Source: Archangium violaceum (GTDB lineage: Bacteria; Myxococcota; Myxococcia; Myxococcales; Myxococcaceae). From it: a stretch of 64,000 nucleotides of DNA. The translations under genes were made by a program, and so were the position numbers. Numbering within the stretch: position 1 is the stretch's first letter; each line of letters begins with the position of its first letter. The stretch lies in the NCBI RefSeq assembly GCF_016887565.1, contig NZ_CP069396.1, forward strand, positions 7,484,001 through 7,548,000, in the 5' to 3' direction. Shown piece after piece: positions 17,547-25,855 of the stretch. The notes beneath the pieces are model-generated. The model did not search any database. It was not told where the DNA came from and saw only the letters and a program-made list of their open reading frames with translations.

Positions 17547-18688
17547 CTACTTGTCGTCGGACTTCTTGGGCTCTTCCTTCTTGGCCAGCATCTTCTTGGC
17601 CATGCCCTGGAGGCCCGAGGGGACGTTCTTGTCCCGGCTGAGCTCCTTGAGGTCATTGTCGCGCAGGGTGTTGAGGAACTTCATGCCCACGGACAGCGGC
17701 AGCCGGGGATTCTTCAGCAGGGTGATCTTGATCTTGTAGTTCTTCGTCCACTCGCGGTGGTTGTAGATGATGCGCAGGACCTCTTCGTTGATGGCCTTGT
17801 TGCCGGCGCAGCTGAGGACCTCGCCGTCGGTGATGCGGGGGCTGCGGATGACGGCGGTGCAGACGAGCTTGTTGCTGTCGCGGATGAGCAGGCCGCGAGC
17901 TTCCTTGTTGCCCAGGGTCGCGAGCTTGATCTTCTGGGCGATGCTCATCTTCATGATGCGCTGGGTGAGGCTGAGCTTCTTGGCCTCGGGCATGGGGGCG
18001 GCGGCCTCCTCCTTCTCCTGGGCCACGTCCTCGGCGAACTCCTTGAGGATCTCCTCGGCGGTGGGGCCGGGATCCGGCGGAGCGGCGACGGCCTGGGGCC
18101 CGAGGATGCGGACGCGGGCGGCCTGCATCTGAGGCACGTCGGCGAGCGCCATGCCGCTGCGCACGGCGAAGTCGCAGACGTTGTCGATGAGCGCCGGGCT
18201 GGCGTTGGGGTTGGTGCAGAGGTTGCGGATGATGTTCTCGTGGCGCAGCACGCGCAGCTGGTTCTGCCCGATGAGCTCGGCGAGCTTCGGGCCGCAGTCA
18301 CGAGACACCTCGGCCACGGCCTCGTCGGGCGTGGTGGAGTTGAGGACGAGCATCTCCGCCAGGGCGTCCCGGGAGCGCAGCAGCGAGAGGAACCAGCCGA
18401 GCACGGGAGCGGGGACGTTCTCGTCGCGCAGACCGGCGGAGAAGCGATCCGGGAGGGCGGCGGCCGTCTTGGCGGCGGTCTCGCGGATGCCGGCGTCCGG
18501 GTCGAACGTGAGCATGAACAGGGCGCCGAGCATGTCCGCGGGCGCCAGCGGCACCAGGGCCTTGGCGGCCATCATCCGCAGGGGCGCGGGCGCGGCGGGG
18601 TCCACATGCTTGCGCATGTTGGGCGGAAGGAAGTCGGCGGTGAGGGGACAGCCGCCAGCGGCCGTGGGAGAGGTCTGGGGTACGGTGC

Positions 18689-18692
<4 letters not shown>
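17547..18692 (-). CDS. Helical-repeat protein of unknown function
   Basis: This 381-residue soluble protein has no signal peptide or membrane span. The first 190 residues are alpha-helical with HEAT/armadillo-like spacing ([19 protein letters not shown], then [20 protein letters not shown], then [19 protein letters not shown]). A Glu-rich linker ([19 protein letters not shown]) is followed by a second helical half in which units such as [19 protein letters not shown] and [19 protein letters not shown] repeat the pattern. The C-terminus is Lys-rich. The start ATG at 18692 overlaps the coaX stop (ATGA), so it is the last gene of the birA-coaX run. I do not recognise a named family. A scaffolding role would be a guess. 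Confidence 0.75.
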
Positions 18693-19459
<767 letters not shown>

Positions 19460-19474
19460 GGCTCGCCATGCAGT

Positions 19475-20479
19475 CTAGCGGGGCCGAAGCTGCTCCACAT
19501 CCCCGGCGAGGACACGCTCCAGCGAGCCCTCCGCCGTCCGCACCAGGAGTGCACCCGACGCGTCGATGTCTTCAGCCACACCGCGCAATTCCGACCGGTC
19601 GGTACGCACCAGCACCTCCTGGCGGAGCGTGGAGGACAGCTCCTTCCAACGCTGGCGCACCGGGTCGAAGCCCACCTCGTGGTGCAGGTCCAACCACTCC
19701 TCCAGGCGGCCCCAGAGGGAGGCGGTGAAGAGGGCGCGGTTGACGCGCCGGCCCAGTGCCTGGGCGAGCGAGGTGGCGGTGGTGGCCACCTCGGGCGGGA
19801 AGTCCTCTGGGCCCGCGTTGAGGTTCACCCCGATGCCGAGCACCACGAAGTGCACCCGCTCCGGCTCCGCGGACAGCTCGGTGAGGATGCCCGCCACCTT
19901 GCGGCCACCGATCTGCACGTCGTTGGGCCACTTGATGAGGGCCTCGGCATCGGTCTCGCGCAGCGCCTCGGCCAGGGCCACGGCTGCCACCAGGGTGAGC
20001 TCGGGGGCGCGCTGGGGTGGCAGCTCAGGCCGGAGGATGGCGGAGAAGTACAGGTTCAGTCCCTTGGGCGACACCCAGACGCGGCCCCGGCGGCCCTTGC
20101 CCGCCGTCTGCTGCTCGGTGACGACCACCTCGCCGTGCTCCGCCCCGTCCGCGGCCAGCCGGAAGGCGGCCTCGTTGGTGGAGGGCAGCGACTCGTGGAA
20201 GTGGATGCTCTGCCCGAGGTGGTGGGTGGACAACAGCGGCGACAGCTCCAGCGGCGTGAGCCGATCCGGCACGTCCACCAGGCGATAGCCCCGCGCGGGC
20301 ACGGCATCGATGCGGTAGCCCTTGCCGCGCAGCGCCTGCACGTGCTTCCACACGGCGGTGCGCGACAGCCCGAGCTTGGCGGAGAGCGCCTCTCCCGAGG
20401 TGTACTCGTCCCGCCCGTCCGCGAGGAAGCCGAGGATGAGCTCCTCCTGCGTCTGCTCGGCGTTCTCCACGACTCCCAT
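19475..20479 (-). CDS. birA: Biotin-protein ligase / biotin operon repressor
   Basis: BirA makes biotinyl-AMP and attaches biotin to the carboxyl carrier protein of acyl-CoA carboxylases. The 334-residue protein has an N-terminal winged helix (about 10-70; SGEALSAKLGLSRTAVWKHV), so it is the class II form able to act as a repressor. The catalytic domain carries STNEA, the ATP/biotin loop AGKGRRGRVW and the active-site Lys block KWPNDVQIGGRKVAGIL, then GIGVNLN. The C-terminal SH3-like domain is present. No biotin synthesis gene occurs in the window, so operator targets cannot be assessed. It precedes coaX by 15 bases on the same strand. Confidence 0.96.
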   Translation of the reverse strand: MGVVENAEQTQEELILGFLADGRDEYTSGEALSAKLGLSRTAVWKHVQALRGKGYRIDAVPARGYRLVDVPDRLTPLELSPLLSTHHLGQSIHFHESLPSTNEAAFRLAADGAEHGEVVVTEQQTAGKGRRGRVWVSPKGLNLYFSAILRPELPPQRAPELTLVAAVALAEALRETDAEALIKWPNDVQIGGRKVAGILTELSAEPERVHFVVLGIGVNLNAGPEDFPPEVATTATSLAQALGRRVNRALFTASLWGRLEEWLDLHHEVGFDPVRQRWKELSSTLRQEVLVRTDRSELRGVAEDIDASGALLVRTAEGSLERVLAGDVEQLRPR

Positions 20480-20538
20480 ACGAAGGCCCTCCCGGAAAAA
20501 GGGCCACCAGGGTAGGGACGGGCGGCCCGGCTTTCAAC

Positions 20539-20560
20539 AGGCCCTCCTGTCGGAGGGCCT
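20539..20560 (-). terminator. Hairpin after hom
   Basis: A 9-bp perfect stem (AGGCCCTCC with GGAGGGCCT) and 4-base loop, 34 bases beyond the hom stop. On the transcribed strand it is followed by TGTTGAAAG, only a weak U-tract. A terminator or attenuating hairpin before birA is likely. Confidence 0.5.
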
Positions 20561-20593
20561 TCGGCTGGACGCTCGCCTACCCTCCTACCCGCC

Positions 20594-21910
20594 TTACAGC
20601 AACACCCCGGGGCCCTCTTCGATGCGGATGAGCTGGGTGGGAGCACGTGTGCTGCTCAGCGAGTCGATCCACCGCACCGCGGCGAGCACATCCGCCTCGC
20701 GCGTGTCGTGGGTGAAGACGACGATGGTGGCGTGGGTGTCCTGGGGGCGCGGAGGGCGCTGGAGCACCGAGTTGATGCTCACCCCCTTCTCACCCAGCAC
20801 GCTGGCGATGCGCCCCAGCACGCCGGGCTCGTCGCTGACGGAGAAGCGCAGGTACATGGGCCCGCGACGCTCGCCGGAGGGCAGCAGGGGCGCCTCCTGC
20901 ACGTGCGGCGCGCACGGCAGCGGCAGGCGCCCGGAGACGCCGGCCATGAGGTTGCGGCAGGTGTCGATGATGTCCGACACCACCGCGCTGCCCGTGGGCA
21001 TGTCCCCGGCGCCGCGGCCCGAGTAGAGCGAGGCCCCCAGCGCCGCGGACTGGAGCAGCACCGCGTTGAAGGCACTGCGCACATCCGCCAGGGGGCTGGC
21101 GGCGGGGATGAAGGCCGGGTGCACGCGCACGTCCATGCCCTCGGGAGCGCGGCGCGCCCGGGCGAGCAGCTTGAGGACATAGCCCGCCTCGCGCCCGTAG
21201 GAGATGTCCACGGGGGTGAGGCTGGTGATGCCCTCCACGAGGATGGAGTCGGGGGACACGCGCGCGGAGAAGGCCAGCGAGGCCAGCAGGCACAGCTTCT
21301 GCGCCGCGTCCATGCCGCTCACGTCGAACGTGGGGTCCGCCTCCGCGTAGCCGAGCTCCTGCGCGCGCTTGAGCGCGTCGGCGTACGCGGCACCTTCGTC
21401 CGCCATGGCCGAGAGGATGAAGTTGGTGGTGCCGTTGACGATGCCGGTGAGCGACTCCACCCGGTCCGACGCGAGCGCCTCGCGCAGCGTGCGGATGATG
21501 GGGATGCCGCCGCAGACGGCGCCCTCGAAGTGCACGTCCACCCCGCGCGCCAGCGCCTGCGAGAAGAGCGCCTCGCCGTGCGAGGACAGCAGCGCCTTGT
21601 TCGCCGTCACCACGTGGCGGCCCGAGGCGATGGCCTGCTCGAGGTACTCGCGCGAGGGGCTCAGCCCGCCCATCAGCTCCACCACCACCGACACCTCGGG
21701 ATCATTCAGGACGGTCTTGATGTCCTGGGTGATGAGCGAGGCGGGCACGTCCTCGGGCCGCGACTTGCCCGGGTTGCGCACCAGCACGTGGCGCACGCGG
21801 ACGCGCGCTCCCAGACGCCGCTCGATGTCCTTCGCGTGGTTGGCGAGGATCCGGTACGTCCCCAGTCCCACGTTGCCCAGCCCCAGCAGGGCGATGCCGA
21901 TCTCCTTCAT
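20594..21910 (-). CDS. hom: Homoserine dehydrogenase with ACT domain
   Basis: Hom reduces aspartate semialdehyde to homoserine, the branch point to threonine and methionine. The 438-residue protein has the Rossmann loop ALLGLGNVGLGTYRI at the N-terminus, VTANKALLSSHG, the family signature GIVNGTTNFILSAM and DVSGMDAAQKLCLLASLAF. The C-terminal ACT domain (about 350-438; MYLRFSVSDEPGVLGRIASV) suggests allosteric control, as in other single-function Hom proteins inhibited by threonine. It is not fused to an aspartate kinase. The upstream lipoprotein gene ends 17 bases before it, so the housekeeping gene may be transcribed from a promoter further up. Homoserine production is also the substrate supply for MetX-type enzymes. 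Confidence 0.97.
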   Translation of the reverse strand: MKEIGIALLGLGNVGLGTYRILANHAKDIERRLGARVRVRHVLVRNPGKSRPEDVPASLITQDIKTVLNDPEVSVVVELMGGLSPSREYLEQAIASGRHVVTANKALLSSHGEALFSQALARGVDVHFEGAVCGGIPIIRTLREALASDRVESLTGIVNGTTNFILSAMADEGAAYADALKRAQELGYAEADPTFDVSGMDAAQKLCLLASLAFSARVSPDSILVEGITSLTPVDISYGREAGYVLKLLARARRAPEGMDVRVHPAFIPAASPLADVRSAFNAVLLQSAALGASLYSGRGAGDMPTGSAVVSDIIDTCRNLMAGVSGRLPLPCAPHVQEAPLLPSGERRGPMYLRFSVSDEPGVLGRIASVLGEKGVSINSVLQRPPRPQDTHATIVVFTHDTREADVLAAVRWIDSLSSTRAPTQLIRIEEGPGVLL

Positions 21911-21927
21911 GTCCCTCTCCCCTGTTT

Positions 21928-22527
21928 TCAGTTCCCCGAGTCCCGCAGCTTATAGGATGCCAGCTCCAACCACGTCTGCGGCAGGCGCTCACCGTTGGCC
22001 TTCTCGGCGGACACCTCCACGCGCACCAGCCCCACGCCCTCCGCGAAGGTGAACGCGTTCACCAGGGTGGTGTTCGCATCCACCCGGTTGCGCGCCTCCA
22101 CCCGCACGCAGTGGTTGAACGAGCCGGCCGGCGCCTCGCAGGGCACTCCCGCCTGGAGGATGCGGTAGCGCTCGGTGGAGGACACGGACACCACGTTGGT
22201 CCACTGGGTGCCCTCGGCGAGCGGCCCGCGCAGCAGGTAGCGCTTGTGATCGCGCACGCCGAAGCCGTCCACGGCGAGCTGCCCACCCTGGCTGTCGTGG
22301 AAGTACCCATCCTCTTCCTTGAGCACCTCCACGTCCACGGTCCGGTCCGCCCGGCCGTTGATGCGGTACGTCCAGCGGTTGCCCACCGCCAGCGGGTAGT
22401 ACGCGGACAGAGACTCGGAGGGACGCGACTCCTCGGACTCGGCCACCTGCTGCCGGCTCGCGCACGCACCCGCACCCAGCAGCGCGGCCCCGAGCCCCAA
22501 CCGTACGACGACAGACGAGAGCTTCAT
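21928..22527 (-). CDS. Predicted lipoprotein, unknown function
   Basis: This 199-residue protein has a lipoprotein signal, with a basic start, hydrophobic core VVRLGLGAALL and lipobox GAGAC with the acylated Cys at about 22. The mature part opens with a Ser/Glu-rich tether and YYPLAVGNRWTYRINGR, a motif I associate with secreted beta-rich proteins that begin with YxPLAVGNxWTY. It is followed by VDVEVLKEEDGYFHDSQGG and, near the end, AFTFAEGVGLVRVEV. The pattern suggests a beta-barrel-like or lipocalin-like envelope protein, but no enzymatic motif is seen. The gene starts 3 bases after the HEAT-repeat lipoprotein and precedes hom by 17 bases, so the three lie in one transcript. Confidence 0.78.
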   Translation of the reverse strand: MKLSSVVVRLGLGAALLGAGACASRQQVAESEESRPSESLSAYYPLAVGNRWTYRINGRADRTVDVEVLKEEDGYFHDSQGGQLAVDGFGVRDHKRYLLRGPLAEGTQWTNVVSVSSTERYRILQAGVPCEAPAGSFNHCVRVEARNRVDANTTLVNAFTFAEGVGLVRVEVSAEKANGERLPQTWLELASYKLRDSGN

Positions 22528-22530
22528 GTG

Positions 22531-23451
22531 TCAGTGTTCCGCGCGGTCCGTGCCGCGCGCCTCCGGAGTGGCGAGCTTGTGTGCTGCGTAGAGCGTGTCC
22601 AGCGCCTGCTGCGCGGCGGCCTGGACGTCCGGCTGGTCGTGACCCTGGGCCACGGTGAAGAGGTACGCCTCCGCCTCCGCGCCACCAATCTCCCCGATGG
22701 CGAAGACCACCTCCTGCACGAAGCCGATCTCCCGATCCTTCACCAGCTCGATGAGCGCGGGAACGGCCGCGCGCGCCTTCATCTCCACCAACGCCCCGAT
22801 GGCCTGGCGCACCGTCTGCGCATCCTCCTCCTGCAACTGGCGGATGAGCAGCGGCGCCGCCGCGGGGTTGCGCCGGTCCGCGAGCACGCGCAGGGCGAAC
22901 TCGCGCACCCGCTCGTCCTGGGACTGCAGGTCATTCAGGAGCGCCGCGTCGTCCCGGTCCGCCGCCACCATCTGCAGCGAGGCGGCCTCGCTCACCTGGG
23001 CCAGGGCCCGCCGGAGCGCCTCGCGCAGGGCGTTGCGCCGGGCCTCCGGCGCCTTGCCCTCCACCCGCACCTCGCCGATGCCCACCACCTGGTAGCGCTG
23101 GACGGACTCCGGCCCGCGCCGCTCCAACGACAGCGAAGCCCCCACCTCGGCGAAGGTGTACGTGCCGCCGTCCTTGAGCGACTCGCGCGTGAAGGGCAGC
23201 TCGAGCGAGAACGACCATGCCCCCTTCACGCGCTTGCCCTTCCCATCCTCCTCGAGGAGCTCGAAGCGGCGGCTGTCACGCAGCGTGCCGGTGAAGAGCT
23301 CCTGGATGTCCGACGCGCTCCAGGCGAGCAGGCCGTTGTCCACCACCGTCGCGCCCTTGAGCGTGACGTGCTCCACCGGAAGGCGTGGCTCCCGGGAACG
23401 ACAGGCGCCGAGCGACAGGGCCACCAGGACGATGAGCAGGCCGGGCTTCAT
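22531..23451 (-). CDS. Lipoprotein with C-terminal HEAT repeats
   Basis: This 306-residue protein has a short lipoprotein signal (MKPGLLIVLVALSLGAC, acylated Cys17). Residues 20-150 are a mixed alpha/beta region with no recognised family, which includes WSFSLELPFTRESLKDGGTY. From about 175 the sequence shows HEAT-type repeats: ALLNDLQSQDERVREFALRV, then APLLIRQLQEEDAQTVRQAI, then VPALIELVKDREIGFVQEVV. Such repeats usually bind protein partners, so an envelope scaffold or assembly role is possible but inferred. It is followed after 3 bases by a second lipoprotein. A hairpin (23480-23511) separates it from the HARE-HTH gene upstream. Confidence 0.8.
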   Translation of the reverse strand: MKPGLLIVLVALSLGACRSREPRLPVEHVTLKGATVVDNGLLAWSASDIQELFTGTLRDSRRFELLEEDGKGKRVKGAWSFSLELPFTRESLKDGGTYTFAEVGASLSLERRGPESVQRYQVVGIGEVRVEGKAPEARRNALREALRRALAQVSEAASLQMVAADRDDAALLNDLQSQDERVREFALRVLADRRNPAAAPLLIRQLQEEDAQTVRQAIGALVEMKARAAVPALIELVKDREIGFVQEVVFAIGEIGGAEAEAYLFTVAQGHDQPDVQAAAQQALDTLYAAHKLATPEARGTDRAEH

Positions 23452-23479
23452 ACCGGCCTACCCTAACCCACTCCCCACG

Positions 23480-23511
23480 CACGCGCTCCCCTCACTCGAA
23501 GGGAGCGCGTG
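23480..23511 (-). terminator. 11-bp perfect-stem hairpin between genes
   Basis: Arms CACGCGCTCCC (23480-23490) and GGGAGCGCGTG (23501-23511) with a 10-base loop, 4 bases after the stop of the HARE-HTH gene and 29 bases before the next start. There is no U-tract, so it could be a terminator, an mRNA stabiliser or a processing site. Confidence 0.5.
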
Positions 23512-23515
23512 AACG

Positions 23516-25753
23516 TCAGGTCGTTCCGCCCTCTGGCGAGCCGCTCCCCGAGGGAGGAGGCTCGTTGGAGGCCGCCGGCTCCGAGGGCGCGCGGGCCCCC
23601 TCGGCGACGGACTCCGCCTTCTCGGCGGCTGCCCGGGCGTACTCCTCCGCGGCGGTGCGCTGGGCCTCGGCCGGAGCGGCGCTCTCGACGCTCGGGAAGG
23701 GCGTCTGCCACTCGGCGGCGGTCCTCATCCCCTCACCCGGGGTCGACGTGGCCTCGGACACGTCGGACACGGAGGGCTCGGCTCCGGCGGCGGTGGCGGC
23801 GGCCTCCGGAGAGGCCTCGGCGACGGCTCCGGCGATGAGGGCCCCTTCGGCGGAGGTCACCCCCACGGCGGCGGCGGCTCCCTCGGCGGCGACGACGGCC
23901 TCACCCGTCGTTCCCGGGGTCGTCCCCGGCTCGCCCGGTGCCCCCGGCGTTCCCGTCCCCGGAGCGGCCTCGGCGCCCTCGGGCCCACGGCCACCCCGGC
24001 CGCGACGGCCCCGGCGGCGGCGGCGGCGGCGCTTGCGCTCACCCGCGGCCGCGCTCTCGCCCGCGGCCCCCCCCTCGGCGGGCTGGCCACCGACGAAGGC
24101 GTTCGCCGCCTCCAGATCCTCGTCCTCGCCCTCCTCGTCCTCACCCTCCTCGCCCTGCTCCTCCTCGGAGAGGCCCGTGGGGGCCGCGGCCTCGGTGGGC
24201 GCGACGGCGGGCGCCGCGGGCTTCTCCGCGCCCTCGGCACGGGCCTGCTCACGAGCCAGCCGCTCGCGGCGGCGCTCCTCGCGGCGCTCCTCCCGCTCGC
24301 GCTGACGCTCCTCGCGGCGCTGCTCGCGACGCTTCTGGCCCTCCTCGTCGGCCTCGGCGGGCGCGGCGGCGGCACGGGGCTCCGTCTCCTCGCCTCCCTC
24401 GTCCTCCTCGCGGGCCTGCTTCTCGCGCTGGCGCTCCTCGCGGCGCTTCTGGGCCTCGTCGGCCTCCAGCTTCGCCACCTCGAAGAAGCGCTCGTCCAGG
24501 TCGTACAGCTCCACCGTGGTGACGGTCACCGCGGCCTTGGCCTCGAGGAACTTCTCGCCGAGCGCGTCACCGCACCACAGCATCACCAGCGAGCCGCTCG
24601 CCTGGGCCTCGGTGCGGGCGTCGCCGCGCACATCCCCGGCGCACGCCAGCAGGCCCACCTGGGCCGAGTAGTGGCCGAGGTCCTTGCGCAGTTCCTGCAC
24701 GGCCTTGCGATCCAACGAGGGCGTGCCCTTGAGCATGCGGATGGCGAAGCGCAGGTCCACGCTGCCCTCGCGCTTGCGGGCGGTGAGCAGCGGTCCCTCC
24801 TTGGAGCGCTTGGCCACCTTCAGCTCGCGGAAGCCCAGCGCGTGCATCATCTTCACGACGGACTTCTCGAAGGTGCCCACGTCCAGCTCGCCCAGGCGCT
24901 TGCGCACCGCGCGAGCCACGGCCTTGCGCGCGTCCTTGAGCGCCGTGCGTGCCGTCGTCAGCAGCGCGGCATCGGCCTGGGCCTCGGGGGTGGCGGCGGC
25001 GGCCGCACCGGTCCTCGGCAGCACCGGGCGCCCGTCCTCGAGCGGAATCCCCAGCGCGGCGGCGAAGGCGGCCTGCAGCTCCAGCGGCGGCGCCTCGCTC
25101 GGCGCACCGGCGCGCTCCAGCGTCACCTCGCCCTGGGTGAGGGCGAACTGGGGCCGGCGGCCCGCGTCGATGCGGCGCTGGTTGTCCTCCAGCAGCGCGG
25201 TGAGCAGCAGCTCCACCGTGGTGTCCTCGGCGGCCAGCTCCTTGGTCTTGATCTGCTCCAGGAGCTGCTCGGGGCGCAGCGCCTGCTCGCCCTCGCTGAG
25301 GATCTCGAACACCACCTCCGGCATGGGCGGGAAGCGGCGGCGGCGACCACCCCGACCCTCCTCCTCGTCCTCCCGGCGGCGCTGCTTGCGCTCACTGCCC
25401 CGGCCCGCCACCCGGACGTTGTCCGTGCGCGGCTCCGGGTGACGCTCGGTCGGCCGCAAGGGCGGCAGACTGTCCTCTGGATGCGCCTCCATCACCCCCG
25501 TCTGGGCCAACGCCTCGGCATCCTCCGGCAACGCCCAGTCGGCGAGCGCGAAGGTATCCTTGGCGGTGACCACCACCTTGCGATCGCGCGTCCGGCGGGC
25601 CATCGCCGCGAGCCGCGACAGCATCGTCAGCTCGGGCGTCTTACCCACGTGGGACAGCAGATTCTGGGCGATCGACTTCTCGGTGATCTCGAGGAAGGTG
25701 AGGGGACGTCCTTCGCTCTCCAGAACACGGAGGGCGGCCTCATAAAAAGTCAT
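23516..25753 (-). CDS. HARE-HTH protein with degenerate Mrr-like domain and charged tail
   Basis: This is a 745-residue protein. The first 70 residues (MTFYEAALRVLESEGRPLTF, then ITEKSIAQNLLSHVGKTPEL) match the HARE-HTH winged helix, known from the RNA polymerase delta subunit and restriction/chromatin proteins. Residues about 300-420 resemble an Mrr-type restriction endonuclease fold (FEKSVVKMMHALGFRELKVA, then VDLRFAIRMLKG, then YSAQVGLLACAGD). The expected D...(D/E/Q)xK signature is weak: Asp in VDLRF is followed by RMLK. The next 120 residues are extremely charged (RREERQRE repeats), then an Ala/Glu/Gly/Pro-rich tail holds RKRRRRRRRGRRGRGGRG, a nucleic-acid-binding style patch. ATG 25753 has GGGGAA upstream. 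The DNA or RNA target is unknown. It may be a chromatin or transcription factor and not a nuclease. Confidence 0.78.
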   Translation of the reverse strand: MTFYEAALRVLESEGRPLTFLEITEKSIAQNLLSHVGKTPELTMLSRLAAMARRTRDRKVVVTAKDTFALADWALPEDAEALAQTGVMEAHPEDSLPPLRPTERHPEPRTDNVRVAGRGSERKQRRREDEEEGRGGRRRRFPPMPEVVFEILSEGEQALRPEQLLEQIKTKELAAEDTTVELLLTALLEDNQRRIDAGRRPQFALTQGEVTLERAGAPSEAPPLELQAAFAAALGIPLEDGRPVLPRTGAAAAATPEAQADAALLTTARTALKDARKAVARAVRKRLGELDVGTFEKSVVKMMHALGFRELKVAKRSKEGPLLTARKREGSVDLRFAIRMLKGTPSLDRKAVQELRKDLGHYSAQVGLLACAGDVRGDARTEAQASGSLVMLWCGDALGEKFLEAKAAVTVTTVELYDLDERFFEVAKLEADEAQKRREERQREKQAREEDEGGEETEPRAAAAPAEADEEGQKRREQRREERQREREERREERRRERLAREQARAEGAEKPAAPAVAPTEAAAPTGLSEEEQGEEGEDEEGEDEDLEAANAFVGGQPAEGGAAGESAAAGERKRRRRRRRGRRGRGGRGPEGAEAAPGTGTPGAPGEPGTTPGTTGEAVVAAEGAAAAVGVTSAEGALIAGAVAEASPEAAATAAGAEPSVSDVSEATSTPGEGMRTAAEWQTPFPSVESAAPAEAQRTAAEEYARAAAEKAESVAEGARAPSEPAASNEPPPSGSGSPEGGTT

Positions 25754-25811
25754 CGGCGATTCCCCAATAAAATCCAACGGTTACAAAAATGTAGGTCCGT
25801 ATAGGCGGCGG

Positions 25812-25841
25812 ATGCTAGCCATCGCTATTCTGGCTTGTCAA
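25812..25841 (-). promoter_or_regulatory. Candidate sigma-70-type promoter of the HARE-HTH gene
   Basis: On the minus strand a perfect TTGACA (25836-25841), an 18-base spacer and TAGCAT (25812-25817) lie about 60 bases before the start at 25753. The divergent gene starts at 25856, so the -35 box is 15 bases from it. Confidence 0.5.
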
Positions 25842-25855
25842 CGAATGGGGAAGGG

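Noticed and set aside
23516-25753. Active Mrr restriction enzyme
   Set aside because: The catalytic signature is incomplete; no methylase or specificity gene lies nearby.
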